DNA of 64,000 bases from Sphingomonas sp. 35-24ZXX (GCF_000786215.1 NZ_JROG01000008.1:228017-292016), one strand, 5' to 3'. Numbered from the stretch's first letter, positions 55,163-63,447 are shown. Notes: generated by a model from the sequence alone, not told the origin. Numbers and translations: made by a program.

Positions 55163-55201
55163 AAAAAAAGGGGCTGGCCATGCCGTCGCACCGCCAGCCC
55201 C
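55163..55201 (-). terminator. Rho-independent terminator, minus strand
   Basis: GGGGCTGGC (55170-55178) pairs with GCCAGCCCC (55193-55201), a 9-bp GC-rich stem with a 14-base loop, followed on the minus strand by seven T. This is a standard terminator for a transcript that runs leftward through the non-coding block. Confidence 0.75.
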
Positions 55202-55291
55202 CAATGATGCATAGCTATGAAACTGTCACGCCCAGGCGGCGTCAGGCCGTGCATCGGCCCGCAATTTCTATATCGTCATCAGCATGAGGTT

Positions 55292-55330
55292 GCCAAGGGG
55301 CTCATGACTGAAAGTCACAAGCCCCTTGGC
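55292..55330. repeat. Two-stage hairpin, oriT or regulatory candidate
   Basis: An 11-bp outer stem (GCCAAGGGGCT / AGCCCCTTGGC) and a 5-bp inner stem (TGACT / AGTCA), separated by a symmetric CA/CA bulge and closed by a GAA loop. There is no T run on either side, so simple termination is unlikely. Confidence 0.6.
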
Positions 55331-55415
55331 GGGTTAGTCTTGCACCAGGGTCGCGAATGCGAGACTTGCTCAAAAAATGAGCACCTCCAGCTTGCTTTAA
55401 CGCCTTGTACTGATG

Positions 55416-55431
55416 TGTGATCACGATCACA
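55416..55431. promoter_or_regulatory. CRP-like palindrome TGTGA-N6-TCACA
   Basis: TGTGATCACGATCACA is an exact match to the consensus of CRP/FNR-type operators. It could be bound by a Crp-family protein and link transfer to metabolism, or be a chance palindrome. Confidence 0.35.
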
Positions 55432-55663
55432 GGCCGCGCTTTTCTCATATCGGTGGACACAGCGATGATATTGAACTGGTGTATTTCAAGGTCCTTGGGG
55501 CGCGATTTCAGATTTTCCATGTCTGAGCCGAGCGGGGGTCGGTTTGCGGGGCAAACGAACTTGTCGCTTGGCAAAAGCTGGGCACTTCCGCGCGGTTATG
55601 CGAAGAGTCCCGTGGAAGGAAGCCAACTACACGACAGCGTGCCCGTTGTGGGTTAAGCCAGAC

Positions 55664-55693
55664 AAATGGGACAAGCGGGCGTTCATCCCATTT
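55664..55693. repeat. Inverted repeat AAATGGGA-N14-TCCCATTT
   Basis: A perfect 8-bp inverted repeat with a 14-base loop, AT-richer than its surroundings. A loose second copy of part of the unit (GGACAAGCGGGC and GCCCGTTGTGGG) surrounds it. Possible binding site near an origin of transfer. Confidence 0.4.
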
Positions 55694-55806
55694 TGCCCCG
55701 TTTGCCTCTGCCTCCAATCGCCTTGACCGGCGACAACCTCAAATGCATCACTGCCGCGGCTCGACCAGAGCCTTCCTTGCCTCTACCCTTAGGCGCAAGG
55801 TGCCCA

Positions 55807-55846
55807 GCCAAGGAGCCCGCTTCCTGCTAGCAGCGGGCTCCTTGGC
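55807..55846. repeat. 15-bp perfect palindrome with 10-base loop
   Basis: GCCAAGGAGCCCGCT (55807-55821) pairs exactly with AGCGGGCTCCTTGGC (55832-55846). Neither strand has a T run after it. It shares its outer GCCAAGG...CCTTGGC end with the hairpin at 55292-55330, which suggests a shared protein or origin function. It lies 112 bases downstream of the mucR-like gene. Confidence 0.65.
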
Positions 55847-55957
55847 AAAGACAGCCAGCCATTTACGACGATTTTCGCGTGTCGGCGTCGGTCGTTTTTA
55901 AACTGTGCCCGCGCTATGGGCAGCAAAGGTCTTTGGTTCGCAGTTTCTGACCGACAT

Positions 55958-56419
55958 TCAACCCTTATCCTGAGCGGCTGCAGGTTCATTAGCTGGCGTT
56001 TCGGCTGCCGGCACCGCACCGTCCCGCCCCGCCTTACCCAGACCAATGCTGAGAGCCAATTCACGTCGGCGCGTTGCATAATTGGGGGCAACCATCGGAT
56101 AATCTTTCGGAAGCTTCCATTTTGCCCGATAGGCGTCGGGGGTCAGCCCGAAATGGACCATCAGATGGCGCTTGAGGGTTTTGAGCTTCTTGCCGTCTTC
56201 GAGGCAGACCAGATAATCAGGCTTGACCGAGGCACGGATCGAGACGGCTGGCGCCTGTTCTGGCGCGGTTTCAGCAGCTGTGGTGCTGCCCACTCCTGCT
56301 AGTGCTGCATGGACCGAGCTTATCAGCATGGGCAATTCCGATTGCCCGATATTGTTATGGCTGAGATGGGCCACCACAATATCCGCTGTCAAAGAGACAA
56401 GCGTCTGATTATCAACCAT
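55958..56419 (-). CDS. MucR/Ros-family zinc-finger transcriptional regulator
   Basis: The 153-residue protein has the MucR domain: YLVCLEDGKKLKTLKRHLMV with the C-x-x-D core and HL-x5-H pattern, then GLTPDAYRAKWKLPKDYPMVAP. This is a prokaryotic C2H2-like zinc finger. MucR proteins bind AT-rich DNA and silence or tune many genes, including mobile ones. I start it at 56419 (MVDNQTL). Its place between the non-coding block and the relaxase suggests control of transfer. Confidence 0.92.
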   Translation of the reverse strand: MVDNQTLVSLTADIVVAHLSHNNIGQSELPMLISSVHAALAGVGSTTAAETAPEQAPAVSIRASVKPDYLVCLEDGKKLKTLKRHLMVHFGLTPDAYRAKWKLPKDYPMVAPNYATRRRELALSIGLGKAGRDGAVPAAETPANEPAAAQDKG

Positions 56420-56537
56420 TTCCAAACTCCTGCTTTCCGATTTCCATCATTTTGGCGGAATGTCTAGTCTGCATCAGCGCCATTGAAAAGCACGTTCTGC
56501 AGGGCAGGGCGACGACACCGCCCGTCCAGCCTCAGTG

Positions 56538-58268
56538 CTACAAACCGATCGATCGTGAACGGTCAAAGCTCCAGTCGACGCCGCCATGGTGATTGATCAG
56601 CCCTGACACCTCCTGGCCCAGTCTTCTGGCAAGCGCCGGTTCCCAGGGTACAAGCTGGAAGCCCATGCCATTGTCGATCATGGCAAACCGGCCAGAGTTC
56701 AGGTCAACCTGTTGGCGACAAGTGCCAGCAACGTGGTCTCCCAGGCCGCTTGGTAGCACCATAAGGCCGGTGCTCCTCGAAATGTTCCGGGTCGCCTCCG
56801 CAAGTTCCCGCTGTTTCAGCTCGTCCAGCAGGTGGTCGCCAAGCACAGGCTTTCCATTCTGCATGTGGCCCAGGCCCTGAGCAACGAGGTTGGTGGCTCG
56901 CTCTGAGAGCGCGCGATGCACCTCCTGACCGAAGCCTTCGCCAAAGAGCGCAGAGTCGGGTGCGGCGAGTTGCTGGTCCAACCATGTCGGCCCGCTGGCT
57001 GTAACCTGCTGTTCGAGGGTCAGAGCTGAAAGCATTGACAGTGTTGATCGCTCATTTGTGTTCCTGGAGAGGTCGACGCGAACGATCGCTCCAGCAGAAA
57101 GCTCGTCTGCGCCGACGACATTGGTGACGGGCAGACCGTGTCGTCTGCCATCAACACCTTCGATGACGACATGGGCTCCTCCAGGCAGATCGCCGCTTGG
57201 CTCATGGTGGATGAGCCGGCCTGTGACCGACAGGCCCGGAACGGCTTGATCTGTTGGCAGCTGAGCAAGATCTCTTCGCCAATGGTGCGACATCGAATGA
57301 TGCATGGACTTGATGATATCTCCGCGCAGCTCCAGGCTGCGCAGTGTCTGCTCGGCGTTGTCGCCAATTCGCCATCGGCCCGGCTCGATTTCGTCAGCCA
57401 GCCCCAGCCGCGACAATGTATTGACCCTGCCAATCAGGTTCGCTTGGCGGCGCTTGTCCTCGCCCGGATCGTGGCGAAGGTCGATCGAGCCTTCCCGCTC
57501 CTGGATCTGCGCGAGTTCCCTATCCAGCCCGGTCCAGCGTTCGGCGGATATCTCGCGACGCGTTGCTGCATTCAGTTCATGGTCGTTGCGTAACCCGAGC
57601 TCCACCGAGACACGATCCTCGGCGCGCCAGCGAAGTCCGTGCCGCATGTATTCCCGGTCGATGACAAGGTCGCTGCCAATAGATGTCTTGCCACGCACGA
57701 GAATGTGGACGTGCGGATTATCGGTATTCCAGTGCTCCGCAGCCACCCATTCCAGCGGCGTATTCATATCCCTCGCCATGTCATCCATGAGTTCCCGGGT
57801 GAAGGCTCGCAGATCGCCAAGCTCGACAGCATCCTCCGGCGAGACAATGAAACGAAAGTGATGGCGGTCGGCATCGCAGCGGGATGAAAACCCTTCGCCA
57901 TCTGCATGGTCATGATCGGCGTCGAAGAGTTCACCGCGTGCTTTGTCGCGGGTGACGCCTTCCCGTTGAAGATAGGCTATGTGCCGGGAGATCGGTGCGG
58001 ATGCGAATTTGCTTCCCGTGTGTTTAACGACGCGCGCCTTGATGACCACCCTTCGGTCGCGCAGAATTCTGTTTGCGCGGAGCGCTGCGTCGCGGCCACG
58101 CCCGTGGTGTCCGGTGCCCCGGGCCCTGGTCTGGCGCGCGCCGACAGGGGAGGCACCCGAGCGCCTTGAAGCCTGCAGAACCTGCCCGACAAGCGAGCCG
58201 GCGCTTCTGGTGGCCAGCCGGTCCCGTGTCCGGCTCGGCTGCATTTCGATCTCGAATTCGTTTTCCAT
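56538..58268 (-). CDS. Relaxase/mobilisation nuclease (DUF3363-type)
   Basis: The 576-residue protein has the relaxase region at about 70-230: ADRHHFRFIVSPEDAVELGD and the histidine motif HWNTDNPHVHILVRG (H-x-D/N-x(n)-H-x-H), which binds the metal at the nick site. The following part matches the DUF3363 C-terminus. It would cut one strand at oriT and guide it to TraG. I start it at 58268 (MENEFEIEM). The N-terminal 60 residues are basic and variable. The next gene upstream on the same strand, the transglycosylase gene, ends 244 bases away; that gap holds nothing I recognise. Confidence 0.9.
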   Translation of the reverse strand: MENEFEIEMQPSRTRDRLATRSAGSLVGQVLQASRRSGASPVGARQTRARGTGHHGRGRDAALRANRILRDRRVVIKARVVKHTGSKFASAPISRHIAYLQREGVTRDKARGELFDADHDHADGEGFSSRCDADRHHFRFIVSPEDAVELGDLRAFTRELMDDMARDMNTPLEWVAAEHWNTDNPHVHILVRGKTSIGSDLVIDREYMRHGLRWRAEDRVSVELGLRNDHELNAATRREISAERWTGLDRELAQIQEREGSIDLRHDPGEDKRRQANLIGRVNTLSRLGLADEIEPGRWRIGDNAEQTLRSLELRGDIIKSMHHSMSHHWRRDLAQLPTDQAVPGLSVTGRLIHHEPSGDLPGGAHVVIEGVDGRRHGLPVTNVVGADELSAGAIVRVDLSRNTNERSTLSMLSALTLEQQVTASGPTWLDQQLAAPDSALFGEGFGQEVHRALSERATNLVAQGLGHMQNGKPVLGDHLLDELKQRELAEATRNISRSTGLMVLPSGLGDHVAGTCRQQVDLNSGRFAMIDNGMGFQLVPWEPALARRLGQEVSGLINHHGGVDWSFDRSRSIGL

Positions 58269-58512
58269 CAGACAGCCGGCGTCAGGTGCGACGGCGCTGA
58301 AACTGACGCAAAATCGCCATGTGCGATGCGCCGTGACAGCCAACCCATGCATGTGGCGGCGCATTTCTTGCAGTGGTAGCAGCGACTTGCTGATGAGGCG
58401 GCGGCGGTCCTTTTATCTCGCCATCCTCCACGAACCAGACCGAAGCAGGCCAGCGATCCTAACCAAGGCTTGCTGCGGCCCTCCATCTTGCGACATGGCT
58501 TGGACACCAGTG

Positions 58513-59205
58513 TCATTGTGCCGGCCAGCTGAGGATTCTGGCAAAAAGGACTTCAGCCGGCTGTTTCCCAGCCGTGGTATCGCGCATATCCCGCGGGTCG
58601 GTTGGTGATTCAGGGGGCAGCGGCACCCTTGTCGGCTGGCTGGCGAAGAGCGCTGAGCTGGTCCAGCGTGTGACCATGTCGGCTCTGGTTGTCGTCGCGA
58701 ATATGCGGTGAGGCTCAAACATGGCTGCGGACAGAGCTGCGACATAGGCCCGCGTTTCAGCAGGCAACGGTCTGCCTTTGTCGCGCCACTGGCGATAGCG
58801 ACCTGGGCCAGCATTATAGGCGGCCAGGAAACCATCGAGCCCGTACAGGTCGTACATCTCGCGCAGATAGGATGCACCCGCCAGAATGTTTGCGCGAGGT
58901 TCGAACGGGTTGGCACCAAGACGAAGACGCGCGCGCTGATGTTGCCATGTTGATGGCATGAGCTGCATCAGTCCCATCGCGCCGGCAGCAGATACAGCAT
59001 TGATCCTGCCTGCACTCTCCTGCCGGATAATGGCGTAGAGCCAGTGTTCGGGAATTCCAAAGGCCAGCGATGCTTCGCGCACATGGGGTGCGATATCGAC
59101 ATGCTCAAAGCTGTCGGGAGACGGCGCAGGTCGTGCATTGGTTTGCGCAGGAATGCTCGCCGCGCATGCAAGGCAAATGCCGCTGATCCAAAACATGTAG
59201 GGCAT
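58513..59205 (-). CDS. Lytic transglycosylase (VirB1-like)
   Basis: The 230-residue protein has a signal peptide (ICLACAASIPAQ) and an SLT domain: the catalytic Glu in IIRQESAGRINAVSAAGAMG, the LMQLMPSTW motif, and AAYNAGPGRYRQW. It opens the peptidoglycan locally for the transfer apparatus. The Trb operon has no such gene of its own, so this is its likely partner. It lies two bases after the traF-like gene. Confidence 0.93.
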   Translation of the reverse strand: MPYMFWISGICLACAASIPAQTNARPAPSPDSFEHVDIAPHVREASLAFGIPEHWLYAIIRQESAGRINAVSAAGAMGLMQLMPSTWQHQRARLRLGANPFEPRANILAGASYLREMYDLYGLDGFLAAYNAGPGRYRQWRDKGRPLPAETRAYVAALSAAMFEPHRIFATTTRADMVTRWTSSALFASQPTRVPLPPESPTDPRDMRDTTAGKQPAEVLFARILSWPAQ

Positions 59206-59207
59206 CT

Positions 59208-59750
59208 CTATTGCTCCGGTGAAGATTGCTGGACAGCGTCCGATCGGCTGGCGGGTGTCCACACTGGAACCGCCTTTCCGAGGATGGCTGTGCGGGGCAG
59301 CAGGCCGAAATAGCGTCCATCGAGGCTATCGGCCCGCGCTGGATTGAGCGCGAAGAATTCATGCCGACCAAGCGTGCGGCATCCGGCCCAAACGGGCAGC
59401 GTGCGCCCCAGCCGGTCACGGGCGCGGGCCAGCGCAACCAGTCTGCGATCGATCATGATACCATGACGGAAGCGGCAGATCTGCTGACCTTCGGCCGCTG
59501 CAATGCGTTTGAGTAGCGGCATGCCTGACGCAAGATAGCCACGCTCGGACAGCCACTTGCGCATGTCAGGAGGGGGAGTGATGGCGACATAGTCGCCCAC
59601 TCCCAGCTGCTTGCCGTCTCCCAGCCAGTAGAGCCCGGTTGGCACTGATGGTGTGACATTCCAGATCAGGAGCCGGCGCTCGGGCAGCAGCAGCGATGCG
59701 ATGGCCAGTGCCGATACTGTGATCGCCGAAAGGAAGGCTGCATGCTTCAT
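59208..59750 (-). CDS. traF: TraF-like S26 signal peptidase
   Basis: The 180-residue protein has one N-terminal membrane helix and an S26 peptidase fold. The Ser nucleophile is in NVTPSVPTGLYWL, and the Lys in MPLLKRIAAAEGQQIC; FFALNPARADSLDGRYFGLLP holds the conserved Gly-Asp region (here D-S-L-D-G-R-Y-F-G). In RP4, TraF cuts the C-terminus of TrbC and joins its ends. The gene overlaps DUF2840 by four bases. Confidence 0.92.
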   Translation of the reverse strand: MKHAAFLSAITVSALAIASLLLPERRLLIWNVTPSVPTGLYWLGDGKQLGVGDYVAITPPPDMRKWLSERGYLASGMPLLKRIAAAEGQQICRFRHGIMIDRRLVALARARDRLGRTLPVWAGCRTLGRHEFFALNPARADSLDGRYFGLLPRTAILGKAVPVWTPASRSDAVQQSSPEQ

Positions 59751-60406
59751 GGGTAAGGGGCCTTCGGTTCTCGCGTGTGCCGTCCGGCGAGGCGCATGTG
59801 GATTTCCAGCCAGAAGGCAGGCGCAAGGCTGCACGGATCGATGCCGAGCGCTTCGATCGCGTCGATCAGTCCCAAGACGTGGCGAACGTGGCGCCATCCC
59901 TTGACGGAAAGCAGGATGATGGAGCCTGTTAAGCAGCTGCTCGATACCGGCTGCTGCTGTGATGAGCCGCATGCCTGATGGACTTCAAATGTTGAGGACG
60001 CATCGCCCCGCGTCGCCGCTATTGACTGCGCCAGGCCGAAAATCTGTCCGGGGGCGTAGCATTCGACCCGATGGCCCCGGCTATCACGCGTGCTGGCAGC
60101 GGGCTTGCCAAAGCGCAGCCAGTGTTTGTGCAGACCGCGTTCCTTGTGCAACTCGACCCGGGTGAATGTCTGATGAGTAGAACCCAAAGGAGCGCGATCT
60201 GAATCTGCTCGAGGGCCGCGTTCTGCAGCTTGTCCACAGCAAGAGGACGTTAGCAGCAATCGATCAGATTGCCTGTTAGCTAGGTTAGGCGCTGCAGACG
60301 CCGGATCGCTTTGGCGAGTCGCAGCAGATTTTGGTTCCTGATCGTCCGATCCAGGCGTTCCTGGTGGTCTGCGCGATGGCGTCCCTGATGGTTCGTGCGC
60401 TGTCAC
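59747..60406 (-). CDS. DUF2840 protein
   Basis: The 219-residue protein has a low-complexity N-terminal third (proline-, serine- and arginine-rich) and a DUF2840 part from about 80: TRVELHKERGLHKHWLRFGK, GHRVECYAPGQIFGL and the conserved IDAIEALGIDPCSLAPAFW. The gene is typical of this element backbone, usually beside parA and traF. Its ATG overlaps the repA stop. Function unknown. In the usual order a parA gene stands between repA and DUF2840; here it is absent. Confidence 0.85.
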   Translation of the reverse strand: MTAHEPSGTPSRRPPGTPGSDDQEPKSAATRQSDPASAAPNLANRQSDRLLLTSSCCGQAAERGPRADSDRAPLGSTHQTFTRVELHKERGLHKHWLRFGKPAASTRDSRGHRVECYAPGQIFGLAQSIAATRGDASSTFEVHQACGSSQQQPVSSSCLTGSIILLSVKGWRHVRHVLGLIDAIEALGIDPCSLAPAFWLEIHMRLAGRHTREPKAPYP

Positions 60407-61257
60407 AGCTTTTCCCCAGACCTGCGCTGAATAGGGCGCCTGTCGATGGGCAAGGTTTCTGACCGCACCGGGCAGAAGCGCAGCCTCTGGCCAAGCCGGC
60501 CATCTTCCAAGCCGAGGACATAGCCCGGCAGCGCCTGTCGGCGCACGATCGCACGGATTTCGAAAGCGAAGCGCCTGCGACTGGCCAGCGAGCCCGACTT
60601 GAGATGCAAATGATCAAGGTCGAAACTCCAGCCATTGGCCTGGCGTCCGCCGTGCTTGCGCACGATGCGATACAACCACCGCTCGATTCCACCTGTCAGA
60701 GCGAAGTAGCGCGGATTAATGGTGAGGACCTGCCTTGGATCCTGAACGAGCGCAAAGAGCTGCTGCGACATCTCCAGCTCGATCCCGGTCGATCGCCCGC
60801 GGTCATCAAAGCGTTCACCCCAACGGCTGATCCACGAAAAGGGTTCGGACCAATCGAGATCGGGCCATGGTGCACGCTGAGGGATGGTTGCGGTGATCCG
60901 CGTCTGCGCAAGCCTGGCTAAGGCAGCCCTGAGGCGGTCGTAGCTGGCCTGACCAGTTCCGCGCCCGGAAAGCGTCAGGATCTGCCGGGGTGGGGTGATC
61001 ATCAGGGGCGAGCAGCAGGCGCGCATGTCTGTTGCCTCGACGATGCTGGTGATCATCCAGGTCAGGATGTCGGCATCCCAGATCGTTGCAATACCAAGGT
61101 CGCCGTCAGGCTCGACCAGGATGCGTGTCGGGCCCATGTCGAGGGAGATGGGCCGCGTCCGTCTGGTTTTGGACAGGCTGAAGAAGGGCCATGCCATAAG
61201 GACCTGCGCCTCGCGCGGGCTGATGGCGGTCTTGGCCGGGTTTGCGAGAACGGCCAT
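60403..61257 (-). CDS. RepA-like replication initiator protein
   Basis: The 284-residue protein matches plasmid replication initiator A of sphingomonad elements: an N-terminal part (REAQVLMAWPFFSLSKTRRTRPI), a winged-helix-like centre (SYDRLRAALARLAQTRITATIPQ) and NPRYFALTGGIERWLYRIVRKHGG, the family hallmark. It may allow short autonomous replication of the excised circle. It overlaps DUF2840 downstream and lies six bases after the AlpA-like gene. Confidence 0.88.
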   Translation of the reverse strand: MAVLANPAKTAISPREAQVLMAWPFFSLSKTRRTRPISLDMGPTRILVEPDGDLGIATIWDADILTWMITSIVEATDMRACCSPLMITPPRQILTLSGRGTGQASYDRLRAALARLAQTRITATIPQRAPWPDLDWSEPFSWISRWGERFDDRGRSTGIELEMSQQLFALVQDPRQVLTINPRYFALTGGIERWLYRIVRKHGGRQANGWSFDLDHLHLKSGSLASRRRFAFEIRAIVRRQALPGYVLGLEDGRLGQRLRFCPVRSETLPIDRRPIQRRSGEKL

Positions 61258-61263
61258 GGCGGA

Positions 61264-61536
61264 TCAGCGCCGGACCGGAGGCGTGTAGCCATCGAGGCGT
61301 TTGGCAGGATGAACGGTGCCCTTGCCGGGATCGCTTGTCGATTGCCGCAAGCCCTTTTCGGCCCAGGCATCCAGATCGCTGATGGCATAGACGATACGGC
61401 CGCCCAGCTTGCGGTAGGCTGGACCCGTGCCATAGCAGCGGTGCTTCTCCAGCGTGCGGGCCGAAAGGCCAAGATGGACGGCGGCATCAGGGGTTCTGAG
61501 AAAGCGGGCAATGACAGGGTTAGGAATGGCGCTCAT
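61264..61536 (-). CDS. AlpA/MerR-like helix-turn-helix protein
   Basis: The 90-residue protein has the excisionase/AlpA-type helix-turn-helix: FLRTPDAAVHLGLSARTLEKHR, then GTGPAYRKLGGRIVYAISDLDAWAE. Such proteins act as recombination directionality factors or as activators of integrase. The start at 61536 gives the family-like N-terminus (MSAIPNPVIARF). It precedes repA by six bases. A role in excision is plausible. Confidence 0.88.
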   Translation of the reverse strand: MSAIPNPVIARFLRTPDAAVHLGLSARTLEKHRCYGTGPAYRKLGGRIVYAISDLDAWAEKGLRQSTSDPGKGTVHPAKRLDGYTPPVRR

Positions 61537-61668
61537 GGTAATGCTCCGGCGATAAACGAGCCCAGCAGCGCATCGCCGCAGGCTCCAGCCATCCATGGCG
61601 CAGGAAATGCGCGCGCACGGAGTGACGCGTTGCCGTGGGGGAGGATCGGTCACCCCGGCCAAACACGG

Positions 61669-62431
61669 TCAACCTCTGGACAGCAGGTGCCGATAGCCAT
61701 GCTGCAGATACCAGCGCGCTTTCTGGATCAGTCGCCAGCTGTGCCTGCGTTCGGAAGACCCTTTCCAGGCCGCACCTGACAGCGGCTGATGGCGGGGAAA
61801 GACGATCGAGTAGGCGATGTCTCTGCTAGTTGCGCCGGAAGAGAGGGCATCTGCGATTTGAACGAGCCGGCTCAGCGTGGCACGCTGGTAGGTGCCGGGC
61901 AGCAGGCCTGCGAGGTCTGCATGTGGCCGCTGGCTAAGCTGCGCATAGGCAGCGACAGCGCGGGCGCGCCGCGCAAGATGACCATCGTGGACCAGGATGA
62001 TGGAAGCTTCGGTGCGTGTCGGCACGAGACGAACACACAACCGCACGCGGTGCGCTTCCCTGCCAAGCACCAGATTGGCTCGGTCGCGCAGGCGATGCTG
62101 CGCAAGAATGTCAAAGCTGCAAGGGGCGAGGGGCGCCATGTCCAGATCCGGGGCTTCGATCTCAAGGATCTGGGGTAAGAGCTCCCGCTGCCAGAGGGCA
62201 GGCGCTTCGCGCGGCGCAGCTTCAGGATCGAAGGGGAAAGCACAGGCCCCACTGCCGGGCCAGGCCCTCCGATGCCCAAGGCTGGCTGGTTGCGGGCGTC
62301 TTCATGACCCGGGCATAACCGTCGCGATAGGCCTGGTTGCGTCTGAGAAACTCCTGAGCAAAGTCGGCAAAGTCATGCGCGGCAAAATCAAGTGCCGCCG
62401 CGCTGACCGATCCTGTCCAGGCCTTTTCCAT
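61669..62431 (-). pseudogene. DUF6499/DUF2285 protein, split by a one-base frameshift
   Basis: The first frame (ATG at 62431) reads DUF6499-type sequence (FAQEFLRRNQAYRDGYARVM, then GLARQWGLCFP) and stops at 62222. A second frame, open above 62139, resumes exactly where it breaks: FDPEAAPREAPALWQRELLPQ, then DUF2285 to its usual end SSERRHSWRLIQKARWYLQHG. Removing one base from the run of four G at 62233-62236 joins the two into one protein of about 253 residues. The protein may be a real pseudogene or the run may hold a sequencing error. The family is a common but uncharacterised gene beside AlpA in these elements. Confidence 0.8.
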
Positions 62432-62606
62432 ACAGGCTTGATTGGATCTGGGGCGGGCTCGGCAGAAGTCCGCTTCTGGGCACAGCCGTTGTCCCCAAAT
62501 GGGGATAAGCGGTTCTCCTGCATGTATCGTTGCAGCCCTTGGTTTTGTGTCGCAGCGGGATGGGTTCCCGCCTGGCAATGGCGAGGCAGGAACCCGTCCC
62601 AGCCGG

Positions 62607-62927
62607 TCATTCCCGGTTGGATCGCCTGGTGCGCGACCAGATCAGCGAGTGCGAGTGGCCATCTTCGTCTGCGAACAGATTGGCGAAGATCGGCGCGGAA
62701 AAGCTGGGGTCATCGAGCTTGACCGACAGATAGGCCCGGCCTTCGTTTGACTGCTTGGTCCATGCTGCCCCGATTTCGGTGCCATCTGCAAAGACGCGGT
62801 GCGAAGGGCCGTTCTGGTTTGTGCTGTCCCCGGGGGTGATTTGCACGGTCTTGAGCTGCAGTGCCAGGGTCGTGATCGCGCCCTTGTATGCGTTGCCCTG
62901 GAGGGTGAATGTTCCGATGGTAGCCAT
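62607..62927 (-). CDS. DUF736 protein
   Basis: The 106-residue protein has the DUF736 signature: MATIGTFTLQGNAYKGAITTL at the start (split here) and EGRAYLSVKLDDPSFSAPIFA further on. It is found throughout this element type and on sphingomonad plasmids, often with RepA. Function unknown; a small secretion-independent cytoplasmic protein. The start is confirmed by the first residues; it stands before the DUF6499/DUF2285 gene. Confidence 0.92.
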   Translation of the reverse strand: MATIGTFTLQGNAYKGAITTLALQLKTVQITPGDSTNQNGPSHRVFADGTEIGAAWTKQSNEGRAYLSVKLDDPSFSAPIFANLFADEDGHSHSLIWSRTRRSNRE

Positions 62928-63228
62928 GTTCCAATCCTTTTCGTGTGTTCGAAGCTGCGCCCATCGCAGCCTCGATGGCGGATTGAAGGCAGAAGGTTGG
63001 ACTGCTGCACCCCTTGGGGCCGAAACATCCGTGAAGGACGCGGGCAGCCCGCCTTTCTTGTATCGCGAGGAATGTGCCCAAAGGCACAGGGGAAGAAAGG
63101 CAAAGCGGCCAGCGTTGCAGCAAAGGCTAGAAGGCAAGGCCGACTTCTGCCAATCCAGGCCATGGACGAGGCCAGACAGGGCCAGGCAGGCCAGGGAAGG
63201 GGGATATCTGTGCTACACCGCGATGCAG
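62928..63228. other. Intergenic region between DUF736 and the hipA remnant
   Basis: Only overlapping chance frames are seen in these 301 bases. Promoter and ribosome sites of the DUF736 gene must lie at its left end. The right end of the element probably lies in or just beyond this stretch, but I see no clear terminal repeat. Confidence 0.45.
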
Positions 63229-63447
63229 TCATACGTCAGGCGCACCGTCCTGCACGCACCCGGCCATTTCAAGCGGGGCTTGCGGAACGAACCTTCCGCG
63301 TTGGAGGGACAACTCCGGCACATAGATAGGTATGGCGTCGGCGCGCTCTAGACAGGGACGGCCATAATTGAAAACATAAAGTCCTCCATCGGGCTCGATC
63401 CGCCCGGCAATGACAGGCTCGAGCGCGCCTGGCAGCCATATCCACAC
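63229..63447 (-). pseudogene. Truncated HipA-like toxin, N-terminal fragment
   Basis: The frame reads the N-terminal domain of HipA-type kinases (VWIWLPGALEPVIAGRIEPD, GGLYVFNYGRPCLERADAIP, YVPELSLQRG), which in full proteins continues for some 350 residues. Here it stops 73 codons on. No ATG precedes it, and the open frame begins just after a stop, so the 5' end is lost too. The kinase domain is absent, so it is not active. Confidence 0.85.

Larger units (their letters stand above)
54758..55957. other. Palindrome-rich 1.2-kb non-coding block, oriT/origin candidate
   Basis: Between traG and the mucR-like gene there is no convincing gene, only short frames (one of 71-90 codons on the minus strand, 55302-55574, is the least unlikely). 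The block holds at least five inverted repeats of 8-15 bp, listed as separate features, one near-ideal CRP-like palindrome and several small hairpins (for example GCTCA-N4-TGAGC at 55369-55382). It lies between coupling-protein and relaxase genes, the usual place of oriT. Exact nic site is unknown. Confidence 0.5.

Noticed and set aside
56575..58620. GGTGATT copies (56587 and 58603) resembling the repeats near the integrase
   Set aside because: They are single, unphased heptamers inside or next to coding sequence and occur by chance at this length; not attachment sites.
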